A stretch of 64,000 nucleotides of DNA, from positions 27,502 through 91,501 of IMG/VR virus record IMGVR_UViG_3300030060_008003. One strand, given 5' to 3'. Shown one piece after another: positions 25,225-33,934 of the stretch (position 1 is the stretch's first letter; each line of letters opens with the position of its first letter). This DNA comes from a virus. Under the pieces are notes generated by a model, which was not told where the DNA came from, did no database searches, and saw nothing but the letters and a program-made list of their open reading frames with translations. The translations under genes and the position numbers were made by a program.

Positions 25225-27507
25225 CTAGAACAGAGATAGACTACTAAATAAGGAGTTTCGAATCATAACATCAAATACATTGTTATCACCCTCTAGTGCA
25301 CTAAGTGGTGTATTGTAATCGAGTGTTGTTAAGCCATTTTTATAATCAATCAACCCTCCTTCTATAGTATTATCAAACCCAGCAGATAGACTGTAAAATT
25401 TATAAAATTTATCTACTTCTGTTGTATCATACGACGCTGGTAATACTAAAGGCCACCCCCAATACGAGCCACTACTCGTTATAGCAGATCCTGTAGGTAC
25501 GGTCGTACTAAGATCACTCAACATATACGTATTAGTATTACGTGAACGTGAATATGCCGCACCAAACTCACCAGACCCACCACTAAGCGCACATAACGGT
25601 TGATACGTATTTAACCTTGTATACGTTTCACTAAATTTTTCATAAGCGACTATATCAGTCCCGGCAGAAACTTCATACGTTAATGTATCTAACAACCCAT
25701 TTAAATTTTTACCATATGTGACTTTTGTTGTATGCCCTTGAGGGTCATAATTTTCATCAAATTTATTTTGCGTACCTCTAAATTTATTATAATTAACACT
25801 CAAAACGCTCATCAACCTATCTACCATTTCTGGTTGTTGTGCTAAAGCTCTATCAAAAACCAAACCATCATCATCTGTTAAACTAGCTAAATTAATGAGA
25901 GAGTTTATATCGCAATAATCTATGTCATTAGTATTTGATGTAAAATTTTGAATCTTAGACCATAGCTTTTTACCCAAAACAGTATAATCACTACTTACAC
26001 TACCAAAGATAGTTCCTATAAAATCAGTAAATAATATATCTTTATCTAATAAAATTTCTTGGAATCTCAAATCTTTTATTGTTTGTTCAAAATCAAAATT
26101 TTCATTTTGTTTGTACGCTTCATAATAATTTTTAGGGTAACAAGTAAATGGAGCAAAACCAGTTACAGTATTTTTTAATGTTGGGCTTGTGGCAGTGTCT
26201 TCATATAGGCATTTTGCGCTTAAAGTTAAGACTGATGGTTTGCCAGAAAGCGTCGCTAGAGTTTTGTCATTAAATGTTAATAATCCCCTATACCAAAATC
26301 TTGTATCAAAAGCAGATAAAGGCGCAGCACTTAAACTCTGTATATCGTAATGAGTTGTAGACACAACAACACCACTGACACCAGGTATAACTTCTGGCGA
26401 TGTCCCGGATAATAATTCAAATGTAGGTGTTGTGTTACTTGACAAAGACTTCATTGTAAAGTAGCCTGTGTTCTTTGGTGATAAAATAAATGGGATACCT
26501 AATCCTTTAAATTGAATCGGTGAAACTTCAAAAGTTTCAACACTATCACCTTCACCGGGTATACCATTTGACGTAATTGCTATACTACTAATAGTTTGCG
26601 AAGAAACTGTTCCGACTAAAGAGGAGAGAGTAATAGTAAAGTTATTTGAATAATCGTTATTTTTAAATCCTGATGTAGTATCTGAAAAAATATTATCTCT
26701 ATCTTTAAAGAGAGATATGTTAACAGGCCTATAGGGTTGTTTTTGTCTGTCAGTTTTAAAATAAAATATATCTTTACCAGAACTACCAGCGTGAAAGCTT
26801 GAAATATGTGAACTAGTAGTGTTAACTATAGAGAAGGCTGTCGGACCTTTACCTGATGTGTGATTGTTTCCGCTTAAACGTACATATATGTTTGTAGATG
26901 ATAAAGACATTTTCTTTATCTCTTCATATTCAAATCCCGATAACGTGTCAATGTAGTTTTTCTTATAAAATGAGTGAAATGCTCTAAGATTATTAAATTT
27001 ATTTGGCTTTATATTAAAAAAGTTAGGTACATCGCATCCTGATACAGAAAAGTAGATATCTTGAAAATCTTGATAAAAGGGTGTTTGAGAATTAATTGTT
27101 ACCGGGTTTGAAAATTCACCTGCTGATAATTCTAATATATTTGATTTAGTCGGTCCCGCTGTTACAGAAAAGGTATTAGTAATGTAATCGTGTATTGTTA
27201 TATTAGTACTGTATGACGCTAGTATACTATTATTATCACAGTCGCGTAAAACCATTCGAACGTTGTATACACCTGGATATTGATATGCATGGGTACTTGT
27301 TAATGTGTTACCGTAGGTACCATCACCAAAGTCAAAGGTTGCTTTAAGAGTGTTATATTGTGTAGTTACAGCTTCACCACCTAAAGAGCTAGGTATACGC
27401 GCTTTAAATGTAAGAGGGGTAAAGGGTAAATTGTATGAAGATAATTTAGCTTCACGCTTAAAATCTTCTACATCAAAGGTTGCATAATTAACTTGTATAT
27501 TACTCAT
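25225..27507 (-). CDS. PKD-domain virion protein
   Basis: 760 aa. Near residues 70-100, TFDFGDGTYGNTLTSTHAYQ followed by YPGVYNVRM is a clear PKD/Ig-like domain, a fold used for protein or glycan contacts on phage surfaces. The remainder is beta-rich and Ser/Thr-rich. It overlaps the gp6 gene by 8 bases with an ATGA-type junction and has no promoter of its own. It is probably a baseplate wedge or peripheral protein. The exact T4 counterpart is unclear. Confidence 0.65.
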   Translation of the reverse strand: MSNIQVNYATFDVEDFKREAKLSSYNLPFTPLTFKARIPSSLGGEAVTTQYNTLKATFDFGDGTYGNTLTSTHAYQYPGVYNVRMVLRDCDNNSILASYSTNITIHDYITNTFSVTAGPTKSNILELSAGEFSNPVTINSQTPFYQDFQDIYFSVSGCDVPNFFNIKPNKFNNLRAFHSFYKKNYIDTLSGFEYEEIKKMSLSSTNIYVRLSGNNHTSGKGPTAFSIVNTTSSHISSFHAGSSGKDIFYFKTDRQKQPYRPVNISLFKDRDNIFSDTTSGFKNNDYSNNFTITLSSLVGTVSSQTISSIAITSNGIPGEGDSVETFEVSPIQFKGLGIPFILSPKNTGYFTMKSLSSNTTPTFELLSGTSPEVIPGVSGVVVSTTHYDIQSLSAAPLSAFDTRFWYRGLLTFNDKTLATLSGKPSVLTLSAKCLYEDTATSPTLKNTVTGFAPFTCYPKNYYEAYKQNENFDFEQTIKDLRFQEILLDKDILFTDFIGTIFGSVSSDYTVLGKKLWSKIQNFTSNTNDIDYCDINSLINLASLTDDDGLVFDRALAQQPEMVDRLMSVLSVNYNKFRGTQNKFDENYDPQGHTTKVTYGKNLNGLLDTLTYEVSAGTDIVAYEKFSETYTRLNTYQPLCALSGGSGEFGAAYSRSRNTNTYMLSDLSTTVPTGSAITSSGSYWGWPLVLPASYDTTEVDKFYKFYSLSAGFDNTIEGGLIDYKNGLTTLDYNTPLSALEGDNNVFDVMIRNSLFSSLSLF

Positions 27508-29344
27508 CTGTTATAACAATGCGATCAGCTACAGATAGTGGCGAATATAAATATGGAAACTTAAAAAACGGTAACGTCTTATCTTGATTCACTAATTCTA
27601 TATCACTTTCTGGGTACTGTGGATTGAATGATAAAAATGATACACCACCGGTAAATATTTCACCCGTTGTTTCATTTCTAGTTTCGATACGTTTTATTCC
27701 CTCTAAAGAAAGAATGTCATTAGCAAGATTTATTAATTTTAAATTACCACCTAACACATTATCATCAGGATTAAAAAACTTTTTAATTAAACTACCAATT
27801 CTTGTCTTTAGAGTTGTTTTATTTATTTTATTATTAGTTTCTCTTACAGCATATAGTTTTGTTTGGTCGAGTATATCTAATGTTAAATCTGCTGCGTCTC
27901 CTATACCTAGTCCAAAAGCCATGTATATAGGATCTCGTGGTACGACAGTATTTGATAACATTTTTCTATCTTGTGTTTGAGTAACAATATAATTTTTAAA
28001 CGAATTACTCAAAAAAGGTGGATAAGATTTATCTTCTGCTATTTTAAATTTAGGTACAACAAAAACATTTATATTATTAAAGTCACAAGAATCAGCAAAG
28101 TTAACTTGATTAATTATTACTCTGTTAACCTTATTTGGATCAACGCATATATCATAAAAATATTGTATATACTCATTAATATAGCTATCATTACTAACCA
28201 CTTTTGTACTAGCGATAACGTTGGCTAGGTTTTTTTGTAAAAATGATTGATAGTCTCCTTCTGTAACTAATCTTAATTGTGAAGAAAACATTTTTGGAGC
28301 ATTTTGTCTGATTTGCTCTACTGTTTCTTCTGTAGAAAGTGCAGAAGAATTAAGTGGGTTATTAAATGTAATTTTCGGACTATTAGTAATATTTAAAAAG
28401 GTAGTTTCAGTTTTATTTGGGTATAAGTCTTGAAATAGTTCACGCTGCCTAGTAGAGTCGTAAACAAACAGTTTATTACCGTTGATAATATTCTTACTAA
28501 TAACACCAGCAGTATTATCAGATAGTATATAGTTTACTGATACTATATCTCCTCCATCGAGCTTCTTACCGAACACGCCGCTACCAAACTTTATTTCATA
28601 GTGTCCATATTCATTTAATCTCAACTCACAAACCCTATCAACAGATTTTGTGAGATATAAACTCTCCACAATCTCATACTCATAATATGTGTTATTACTT
28701 AATTCTTTAACATATACGCTTAATGTACCGTCAGCAATAAATTTATCACTATTACTATCAACAATGTTATCAACTACAACAGGTAGAATTTCAAACTCTT
28801 CACCTTGAGCAGTGTAGTCAGGGTATTCTTTTATTGTACCTTGGTATAATATAGTTTCATCATTTACACTCTGTAGCGTCTCTACCCCGTTAGTTGATTT
28901 ATTGAAAGATATATCTTTGTTAAAATTATACTGCACCCCATCAGCTAAAAAGTAAGAATATTTACGAATAGTATAGTTACCAATTGGTAAAGAAGCCGCA
29001 GCCACAGCATTTATTGGAACAATTGAAGTTTGCTTTCCAGCTGGCTTATAACCTATCAGCTTAACAATTTTATTCATGTTTTCATACAAAGTAGCTTGAT
29101 CGAAATTGACTTCTGCTGCTGTGTTGTTTAAGTAAAATAAGAGAACATGATATGAATAAGCGATTATATCAATAACCGCTGCCAGGTTACTACCTTCATA
29201 GTTTTGATCTGTAAATTTTTGATTTTCATCTAATCGATTAATAATGTAGTCTTTTAAACTTACAGCATCAAACGCAACATACGCGTCCTGCGGAAGATTA
29301 AAATCTAAAAACTTGTTTGATGTCTCGTTTGTGTTAGTTGGCAT
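27500..29344 (-). CDS. gp6: Baseplate wedge subunit gp6
   Basis: 614 aa, close to T4 gp6 (660 aa). The N-terminus (DAVSLKDYIINRLDENQKFT, IDIIAYSYHVLLFYLNNTAA, ENMNKIVKLIGYKP) is the conserved helical start of gp6/baseplate-J-like proteins. A later LRLVTEGDYQSFLQKNL is also family-typical. In the virion, gp6 dimers form the ring that holds the wedges together. The gene lies 2 bases after gp25, the same neighbour as in other T4-like phages. Confidence 0.85.
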   Translation of the reverse strand: MPTNTNETSNKFLDFNLPQDAYVAFDAVSLKDYIINRLDENQKFTDQNYEGSNLAAVIDIIAYSYHVLLFYLNNTAAEVNFDQATLYENMNKIVKLIGYKPAGKQTSIVPINAVAAASLPIGNYTIRKYSYFLADGVQYNFNKDISFNKSTNGVETLQSVNDETILYQGTIKEYPDYTAQGEEFEILPVVVDNIVDSNSDKFIADGTLSVYVKELSNNTYYEYEIVESLYLTKSVDRVCELRLNEYGHYEIKFGSGVFGKKLDGGDIVSVNYILSDNTAGVISKNIINGNKLFVYDSTRQRELFQDLYPNKTETTFLNITNSPKITFNNPLNSSALSTEETVEQIRQNAPKMFSSQLRLVTEGDYQSFLQKNLANVIASTKVVSNDSYINEYIQYFYDICVDPNKVNRVIINQVNFADSCDFNNINVFVVPKFKIAEDKSYPPFLSNSFKNYIVTQTQDRKMLSNTVVPRDPIYMAFGLGIGDAADLTLDILDQTKLYAVRETNNKINKTTLKTRIGSLIKKFFNPDDNVLGGNLKLINLANDILSLEGIKRIETRNETTGEIFTGGVSFLSFNPQYPESDIELVNQDKTLPFFKFPYLYSPLSVADRIVITDE

Positions 29345-29346
29345 GG

Positions 29347-29835
29347 TTATAATACGTAATATCCGTTACTATTTAATAATGATTTGAGAGTTATCCCATA
29401 AGCATCTAATGAGGGAATGTTTATTTGCATTTCAATATAATATTCTTGTGCGTCTGTAATAGCATCTACATTAACATTTTCAAGTTGTATACGTGGCTCT
29501 TGTGAAGGTAGTAAGGTATCAATATCATATTTAATTTTATAAGCAGTAGAGCTATTAACCGGGTCAAATAGGTATCTTCTTAAATCTAAACCAAATTCTG
29601 GATTTAGGATTTTTTGACCCGGCGAAGTTAAAAATATATTAATAAGACTATTTTTAATAGCTTGTAAATCATATGATCCTTGAACATCTTTTAAAATTAC
29701 ATCTTTCTTAAGCTGTTTATTATAGTATACTTCAGGCACGAGGTCTAAAAAGAGATCTTTGTAAAGATAGCCTCCCTCTAAGGCTGCTTCCCCACCTTTG
29801 TCTATTGTTACGTCCTTTATCTTAATTAAAGCCAT
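29347..29835 (-). CDS. gp25: Baseplate wedge subunit gp25
   Basis: 162 aa. DLQAIKNSLINIFLTSPGQ followed by PEFGLDLRRYLFDPVN is the hallmark of the gp25/lysozyme-like wedge family. The protein contacts the first sheath ring and gp6 in the wedge core. A late promoter lies 6 bases before the ATG. It heads a run of minus-strand baseplate genes (gp25, gp6, PKD protein and onward). Confidence 0.92.
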   Translation of the reverse strand: MALIKIKDVTIDKGGEAALEGGYLYKDLFLDLVPEVYYNKQLKKDVILKDVQGSYDLQAIKNSLINIFLTSPGQKILNPEFGLDLRRYLFDPVNSSTAYKIKYDIDTLLPSQEPRIQLENVNVDAITDAQEYYIEMQINIPSLDAYGITLKSLLNSNGYYVL

Positions 29836-29841
29836 TTATAA

Positions 29842-29849
29842 TATTTAAT
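29842..29849 (-). promoter_or_regulatory. Late promoter core for gp25
   Basis: ATTAAATA, 6 bases before the ATG, back to back with the early-type promoter at 29874. Confidence 0.75.
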
Positions 29850-29873
29850 ACCTCAGTGGTAAATCGAGATTAA

Positions 29874-29889
29874 GGAACTATAATATAAT
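29874..29889 (+). promoter_or_regulatory. GGAAC-box promoter for the gene at 29896
   Basis: AAGGAACTA-N3-TATAAT followed by 6 bases and ATG, almost identical to the element at 4087. Overlapping TATAAT copies lie in this AT-rich stretch. Confidence 0.75.
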
Positions 29890-29895
29890 TATAAT

Positions 29896-30162
29896 ATGCG
29901 TGTTAAAGGAAAGACCGAAGTAGATGTAGAAATAACTGTGTCAGAACTAGTATCTGCTCTTAAAGAAGAAATTTATGCAGCCTTAAATCTTCCTAAACCG
30001 AGAGAAGGGCGGGTGTATATTAAAGACGGTCGATTTGTTCATGAAAAGTCTGTATATACAACACACTCTTTCGAAATTGAAGAAGATCTAGGTCTTGCTA
30101 TAGAAGACGATACTGATGTGTTTACAGCGTTTCATACTATAGCAGAATTTCTTAGAGATTAA
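29896..30162 (+). CDS. Small early-type protein, function unknown
   Basis: 88 aa, acidic, with a helical N-terminal region (TVSELVSALKEEIYAALNLP) and a beta-hairpin-like centre (GRVYIKDGRFVHEKSVY). No family is recognised. Its GGAAC-box promoter, with transcription predicted to start on the ATG, marks it as early or middle, in contrast to the late genes around it. Confidence 0.6.
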   Translation: MRVKGKTEVDVEITVSELVSALKEEIYAALNLPKPREGRVYIKDGRFVHEKSVYTTHSFEIEEDLGLAIEDDTDVFTAFHTIAEFLRD

Positions 30163-30196
30163 GTTCCGTAATACCGTGTGATTATTTGCAGGTCTG

Positions 30197-30204
30197 CATA
30201 AATA
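30197..30204 (+). promoter_or_regulatory. Late promoter core for the gene at 30210
   Basis: CATAAATA, then ATATT and ATG. Confidence 0.8.
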
Positions 30205-30209
30205 ATATT

Positions 30210-30770
30210 ATGGCAGATAAAAAGTTTGTTAACTTGCATGAATCTTATATGAGAAGATACGAGCGTGGTGGTTTCCTCGTTGGTGATGTTTTTGAGTTTA
30301 ATGATGACTATGAATCAACTGATTGTTATAAAGAACTTCCAAAAGCTACAAAAGATCTTTTAACTAAAATGAAAGATTCCGGTCTTCATATTAGAGTTAC
30401 CGGTATTAAAGATACAGCACCTACTCGTTACCCTGCTAGTTCGCAACAGTCTTCCTTAGATGTAAATTTAAATCTCGCTCTAGATGAGGGCGGCGGGAGA
30501 TACTCACATTATGTTACTGTGCCCGGTTTGCTGGGACACGCTGTGCAATACGCTCCAAACCTTCTACCTATTCCGGATGCTTTAAAGAGAAAAAGCGATG
30601 TTAATATTAAGCCTGAAGAAGCAGAAGAGACGACAGCCCCACAGGCCCCGGAGAACCCAGTAAGAGCATTACCAAAACAGAATACAGTAATTCCAAGTGA
30701 CCCAGCTACACCTTCCCCGGCTGCTACATCGTATACGAATCAGTATCTTGCTGACTTAAAAAAAGCTTAA
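30210..30770 (+). CDS. Late protein, probably virion-associated
   Basis: 186 aa. I chose the ATG at 30210 (MADKKFVNLHESYMRRYERG) rather than the one at 30186, because the late promoter ends 5 bases before it and would overlap the longer frame. The N-terminal two thirds are globular (GGFLVGDVFEFNDDY, VTVPGLLGHAVQYAPNLLPI). The C-terminal 55 residues are Pro/Ala/Thr-rich and look disordered. No family is recognised. Confidence 0.65.
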   Translation: MADKKFVNLHESYMRRYERGGFLVGDVFEFNDDYESTDCYKELPKATKDLLTKMKDSGLHIRVTGIKDTAPTRYPASSQQSSLDVNLNLALDEGGGRYSHYVTVPGLLGHAVQYAPNLLPIPDALKRKSDVNIKPEEAEETTAPQAPENPVRALPKQNTVIPSDPATPSPAATSYTNQYLADLKKA

Positions 30771-31687
30771 ACCCTTTCTAGGTTAACTAAACAAGCAAAG
30801 GCGTTAATCTCTTTATCTACTACAAACGCACTTTTATAGAGATGATCTGCAATAATAGCAATCATCTCTTTCTTTTTGATATCATCAATATTAGCAGAGT
30901 AGATAAAATTTAGATAGTTACTTAATAAAGTATCATAATCACCTTGAAATCTGTCTTCGTTTTCAATTAGATATCTTCTTGCTTCTAAACATTGCTTAGA
31001 AGCTATTTTTTTGAAAACGGCTTCGAGCAGCTCGTTATCACTAACAACGCTAGTAATACACAACTCTGAATCAATGACGTTCTTCTGTAGCTCGTTGATC
31101 GTTTTCCGTAAATCGGGGAAGTGACGCTTGACAAGTTGGACAAACTTCTTCTTTTGCTCTTCCGGTACTTTAACATTTTCATCTTTAAGAATATTATAAC
31201 ATCTTTTAACTGCTAATTCAACAACAGGTTTAATAGTCAGTGATTGACATCTTGATTGTAGAGCTGGTATAATTTTATGTTTGTAATTTGCAGTAAGGAT
31301 AAACCGACAGTACTTAGCATACGTCTCCATAGTATTACGCAAAGCAGCTTGCGCCTGTGAAGTGAGACCATCAGCCTCATCTAGAATAACGACCTTAACT
31401 CCACCATCAAAAGACTTAGTTTGTGCAAAATTAGTGATATTATGTCGAATAGTATCAATACCAGACTCATCAGAAGCATTAATATAAAGGTAATTACATC
31501 CGAGAATATCGTTAACAATAACTCTAGCAAGGGTGGTCTTACCAGTACCAGGATTACCAACAAAAAGAAGATTAGGTATTTCATTCGTATATTCTTCGAC
31601 AACGCGTAATGTCTCATTATCTAAAATAACATCACTCAGCGTTTGCGGTCGATATTTTTCAACCCAAATTTTATCAAAATCAATCAT
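30767..31687 (-). CDS. gp44: Sliding-clamp loader ATPase gp44
   Basis: 306 aa AAA+ ATPase that, with gp62, loads the gp45 clamp. Walker A is LLFVGNPGTGKTTLAR, Walker B is VVILDEADGL, sensor 1 is RFILTANYKHKI, and the arginine-finger motif of clamp loaders is ALQSRCQSLTI. The length matches T4 gp44 (319 aa). The start is 2 bases from the dUTPase stop, so it is transcribed after dUTPase. Neither gene has a late box, as expected for replication genes, although both are surrounded by late structural genes. Confidence 0.93.
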   Translation of the reverse strand: MIDFDKIWVEKYRPQTLSDVILDNETLRVVEEYTNEIPNLLFVGNPGTGKTTLARVIVNDILGCNYLYINASDESGIDTIRHNITNFAQTKSFDGGVKVVILDEADGLTSQAQAALRNTMETYAKYCRFILTANYKHKIIPALQSRCQSLTIKPVVELAVKRCYNILKDENVKVPEEQKKKFVQLVKRHFPDLRKTINELQKNVIDSELCITSVVSDNELLEAVFKKIASKQCLEARRYLIENEDRFQGDYDTLLSNYLNFIYSANIDDIKKKEMIAIIADHLYKSAFVVDKEINAFACLVNLERV

Positions 31688-31689
31688 AA

Positions 31690-32112
31690 TTACTTACCAG
31701 ATGAACCAAAGCCTTTTTCACCTCGAAGAGACTGTTCAATCTCACCTTCAATAACTTCAACATCATGATTATTATAAACTACAAACTGCGCAATTCTATC
31801 ACCAGCTTTGATTTCATAATCTTTATCAGTTAAGTTATACAGCTTGATTCCAGCGCTACCTCTGTAACCACTATCAATAATACCTGGATGAGGTAAAATA
31901 CCATGCTTAAATCCTAAACCTGATCTACCTTCTATTCTCACCCAATAGCCTGGTTGAATATAAGCAAACTTTAGCCCCACGTCAATAACCGCGGACCCTT
32001 TTGCAGGAATAGTCTTATCCTCTACACACGTAACATCCAGTCCCGTGTCGTCCTTATGGTTTTTAGAAGGTAGAACTGCATTCTCAGTAATCTTCTTAAA
32101 TTTCAATATCAT
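31690..32112 (-). CDS. dut: dUTPase (dUTP diphosphatase)
   Basis: 140 aa. All five trimeric dUTPase motifs are visible: DDTGLDV, RIEGRSGLGFKHGI, GIIDSGYRGSAGIKLYN, KAGDRIAQFVVY and the C-terminal RGEKGFGSSGK, which closes over the active site. It hydrolyses dUTP to dUMP and pyrophosphate, lowering uracil misincorporation and supplying dTMP synthesis, useful for an AT-rich genome. It is transcribed with gp44. The upstream region shows only a poor TATA-like element, not a late box. Confidence 0.93.
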   Translation of the reverse strand: MILKFKKITENAVLPSKNHKDDTGLDVTCVEDKTIPAKGSAVIDVGLKFAYIQPGYWVRIEGRSGLGFKHGILPHPGIIDSGYRGSAGIKLYNLTDKDYEIKAGDRIAQFVVYNNHDVEVIEGEIEQSLRGEKGFGSSGK

Positions 32113-32152
32113 ATACTTATGATAAGATATATTGTAAAAAATTCAAGTATAG

Positions 32153-32160
32153 ATTAAATA
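32153..32160 (+). promoter_or_regulatory. Late promoter core for the gene at 32169
   Basis: ATTAAATA, 8 bases before the ATG. Confidence 0.6.
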
Positions 32161-32168
32161 TACGTGTA

Positions 32169-32612
32169 ATGGCTGAAGAAGAGCTAGATGAAGCAGTTAA
32201 CGATATTATTGCTCAAATAAAAGGTAATAACAATACTGTACGTGAAAAAAAGCAAGATGTAACTATCGATAAAGATAATCTTGAAGAGTTTATTATGAAG
32301 TCTTCCGGTAAACTGGTTGCTAAATCACTTGAAATTGTTGATAACGTTAATGATTACATTTCATCGGCTCCAGAAAATAGAGATGTTGCTGCATTAGCAG
32401 AAGTTATAAAAGCAACAGCCGGTTCAATTGATACACTTCAAAAACTTCATAGTTCAAATGAGAGAAATGAAACACAAAAAGAAGTAAAACGTATGGATGT
32501 CGAATCGAAGGAGAGATTAAACATTGCTGATAATCAAACTAAAATGCTATTATCTAGAGACGATATAATGAAAGCTTTAGTTGAAAAGGATGATGACGTT
32601 ATTGATGTTTAA
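32169..32612 (+). CDS. gp16: Probable small terminase subunit gp16
   Basis: 147 aa, nearly all helical and highly charged. The middle part (PENRDVAALAEVIKATAGSI followed by DTLQKLHSSNERNETQKEV) follows the gp16 helical core, which in T4 forms the ring that regulates the gp17 packaging motor. The length fits T4 gp16 (164 aa). A late promoter precedes it. Unlike in T4 it is not beside gp17, which lies 13 kb away on the other strand. The identification is by pattern and length and is moderately sure. Confidence 0.55.
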   Translation: MAEEELDEAVNDIIAQIKGNNNTVREKKQDVTIDKDNLEEFIMKSSGKLVAKSLEIVDNVNDYISSAPENRDVAALAEVIKATAGSIDTLQKLHSSNERNETQKEVKRMDVESKERLNIADNQTKMLLSRDDIMKALVEKDDDVIDV

Positions 32613-33934
32613 AACTTAAGGTTATCGCAATTATCCTCGCTCGCACAAATATCTTTTTCTTTAGTTTGAGTTAGATAGTCTTCAAACTCTTTCATTGTTG
32701 GGAATGGCATCCATACTGTCTCACCTGTACTTGTCGGGTGAGAGTGCGAACCAGACAGAGCACCGTTAGTTAATTCAAGCGTCTTATTTGAAGCACTTTG
32801 TGGACTTGTAAAAGTTGTAACGTTTAACACGCCTGGAAAAGTACCAAGTCTATTGATAGCTGTTTGCTCAGGTGTAAATTGAGTTCCTCCTATGTTTGGA
32901 TTTTCGCGAGGTCTACCACCACCACTTCTAGCAGCACCTTGACCAGCTACAGTATATAAATCAAAAGAACCACTACTGGTGGAGAGTGTAAGTCCGAAGT
33001 TTGGTACCGATGGTCCGCAGCAACAGCTGCAACATACTTCAACACACTCTTCATCAATATATTCATTTCCTTGCTCATCAAAAACCTTCTTTAAAATTAA
33101 AAATGACTTACATACTTGCCCGTTCTCTGTTTTTGAGATATTTTGCTCAGGGTCAAAAAAGTTTATATTTCTCTTATATTCGAATAATCTAAATGCATCT
33201 AACCCCAGGTAGTCCTCAATTATTCCAATAATAGTGTTAGCAATACTGCGTAAGATATTACTAAAATTGATATCCTTTAACATAAGGTTACCTACAGCAA
33301 TTGTTGATGCCGTATACCTACCTAGATATTCTGTGTTAACGCGTTCAGCAGGGCGTTTATCGATATACGGGAGCGTGTTATCACTATAAACAGCACTCTC
33401 TGTATTGTATTGAATAACTTGCGCGCAAGTTCTTTGACAGTTACTAAGATTTCTGCGAATAAATGCTGGAGTCTTTTTAACTAGATTTAATGATATGTCG
33501 TTTGATTCGCCATAATAAATTGCTGTACCGGCATTTTGCTGAGCTGTATTCGCAAGACACCCTAATATATCGGGCGATGGAAAAAAGCAGTTCTGTACTC
33601 TTCCTCTACCTCTATAAGGATTTTGCGCATATATAGCTACTTGGTTAGTAAACGGACCATTATATAGTTGTCTTATATAATATAGAGCAGCTTGTTCATC
33701 TATTTCAGGGTTACCCTTTATGAGGTCGTCAACAAAAACCTGTAGTTGGTTAAATCCTAGCTGATATACCTTTTTAAACGACTCACAAAGCTCTTTGTCT
33801 TTATTTGTAAATGTATAACCTAATATTGGACCTTTACTTTGATCCTTACAATCTGTCTCTATAACAGATACAAACTGATCTTTAGTTAATTCTAAAGCTC
33901 TTAACGTTTCTACACTTTTATTACATATCGCCAT
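32609..33934 (-). CDS. Virion protein with Cys cluster and shared C-terminal motif
   Basis: 441 aa. The N-terminal half is helical. Near residue 300 there is a dense cysteine cluster, CVEVCCSCCCGPSVPN, followed by a Gly/Arg-rich linker and a His-containing loop (GALSGSHSHPTSTGETVWMP). The last 13 residues ICASEDNCDNLKF closely match the end of the 1209-aa protease-bearing fibre protein. It lies 1 base after the gp27-like gene and in the same block as hub genes, so it is probably a hub or fibre component. No known family is recognised. Confidence 0.65.
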   Translation of the reverse strand: MAICNKSVETLRALELTKDQFVSVIETDCKDQSKGPILGYTFTNKDKELCESFKKVYQLGFNQLQVFVDDLIKGNPEIDEQAALYYIRQLYNGPFTNQVAIYAQNPYRGRGRVQNCFFPSPDILGCLANTAQQNAGTAIYYGESNDISLNLVKKTPAFIRRNLSNCQRTCAQVIQYNTESAVYSDNTLPYIDKRPAERVNTEYLGRYTASTIAVGNLMLKDINFSNILRSIANTIIGIIEDYLGLDAFRLFEYKRNINFFDPEQNISKTENGQVCKSFLILKKVFDEQGNEYIDEECVEVCCSCCCGPSVPNFGLTLSTSSGSFDLYTVAGQGAARSGGGRPRENPNIGGTQFTPEQTAINRLGTFPGVLNVTTFTSPQSASNKTLELTNGALSGSHSHPTSTGETVWMPFPTMKEFEDYLTQTKEKDICASEDNCDNLKF

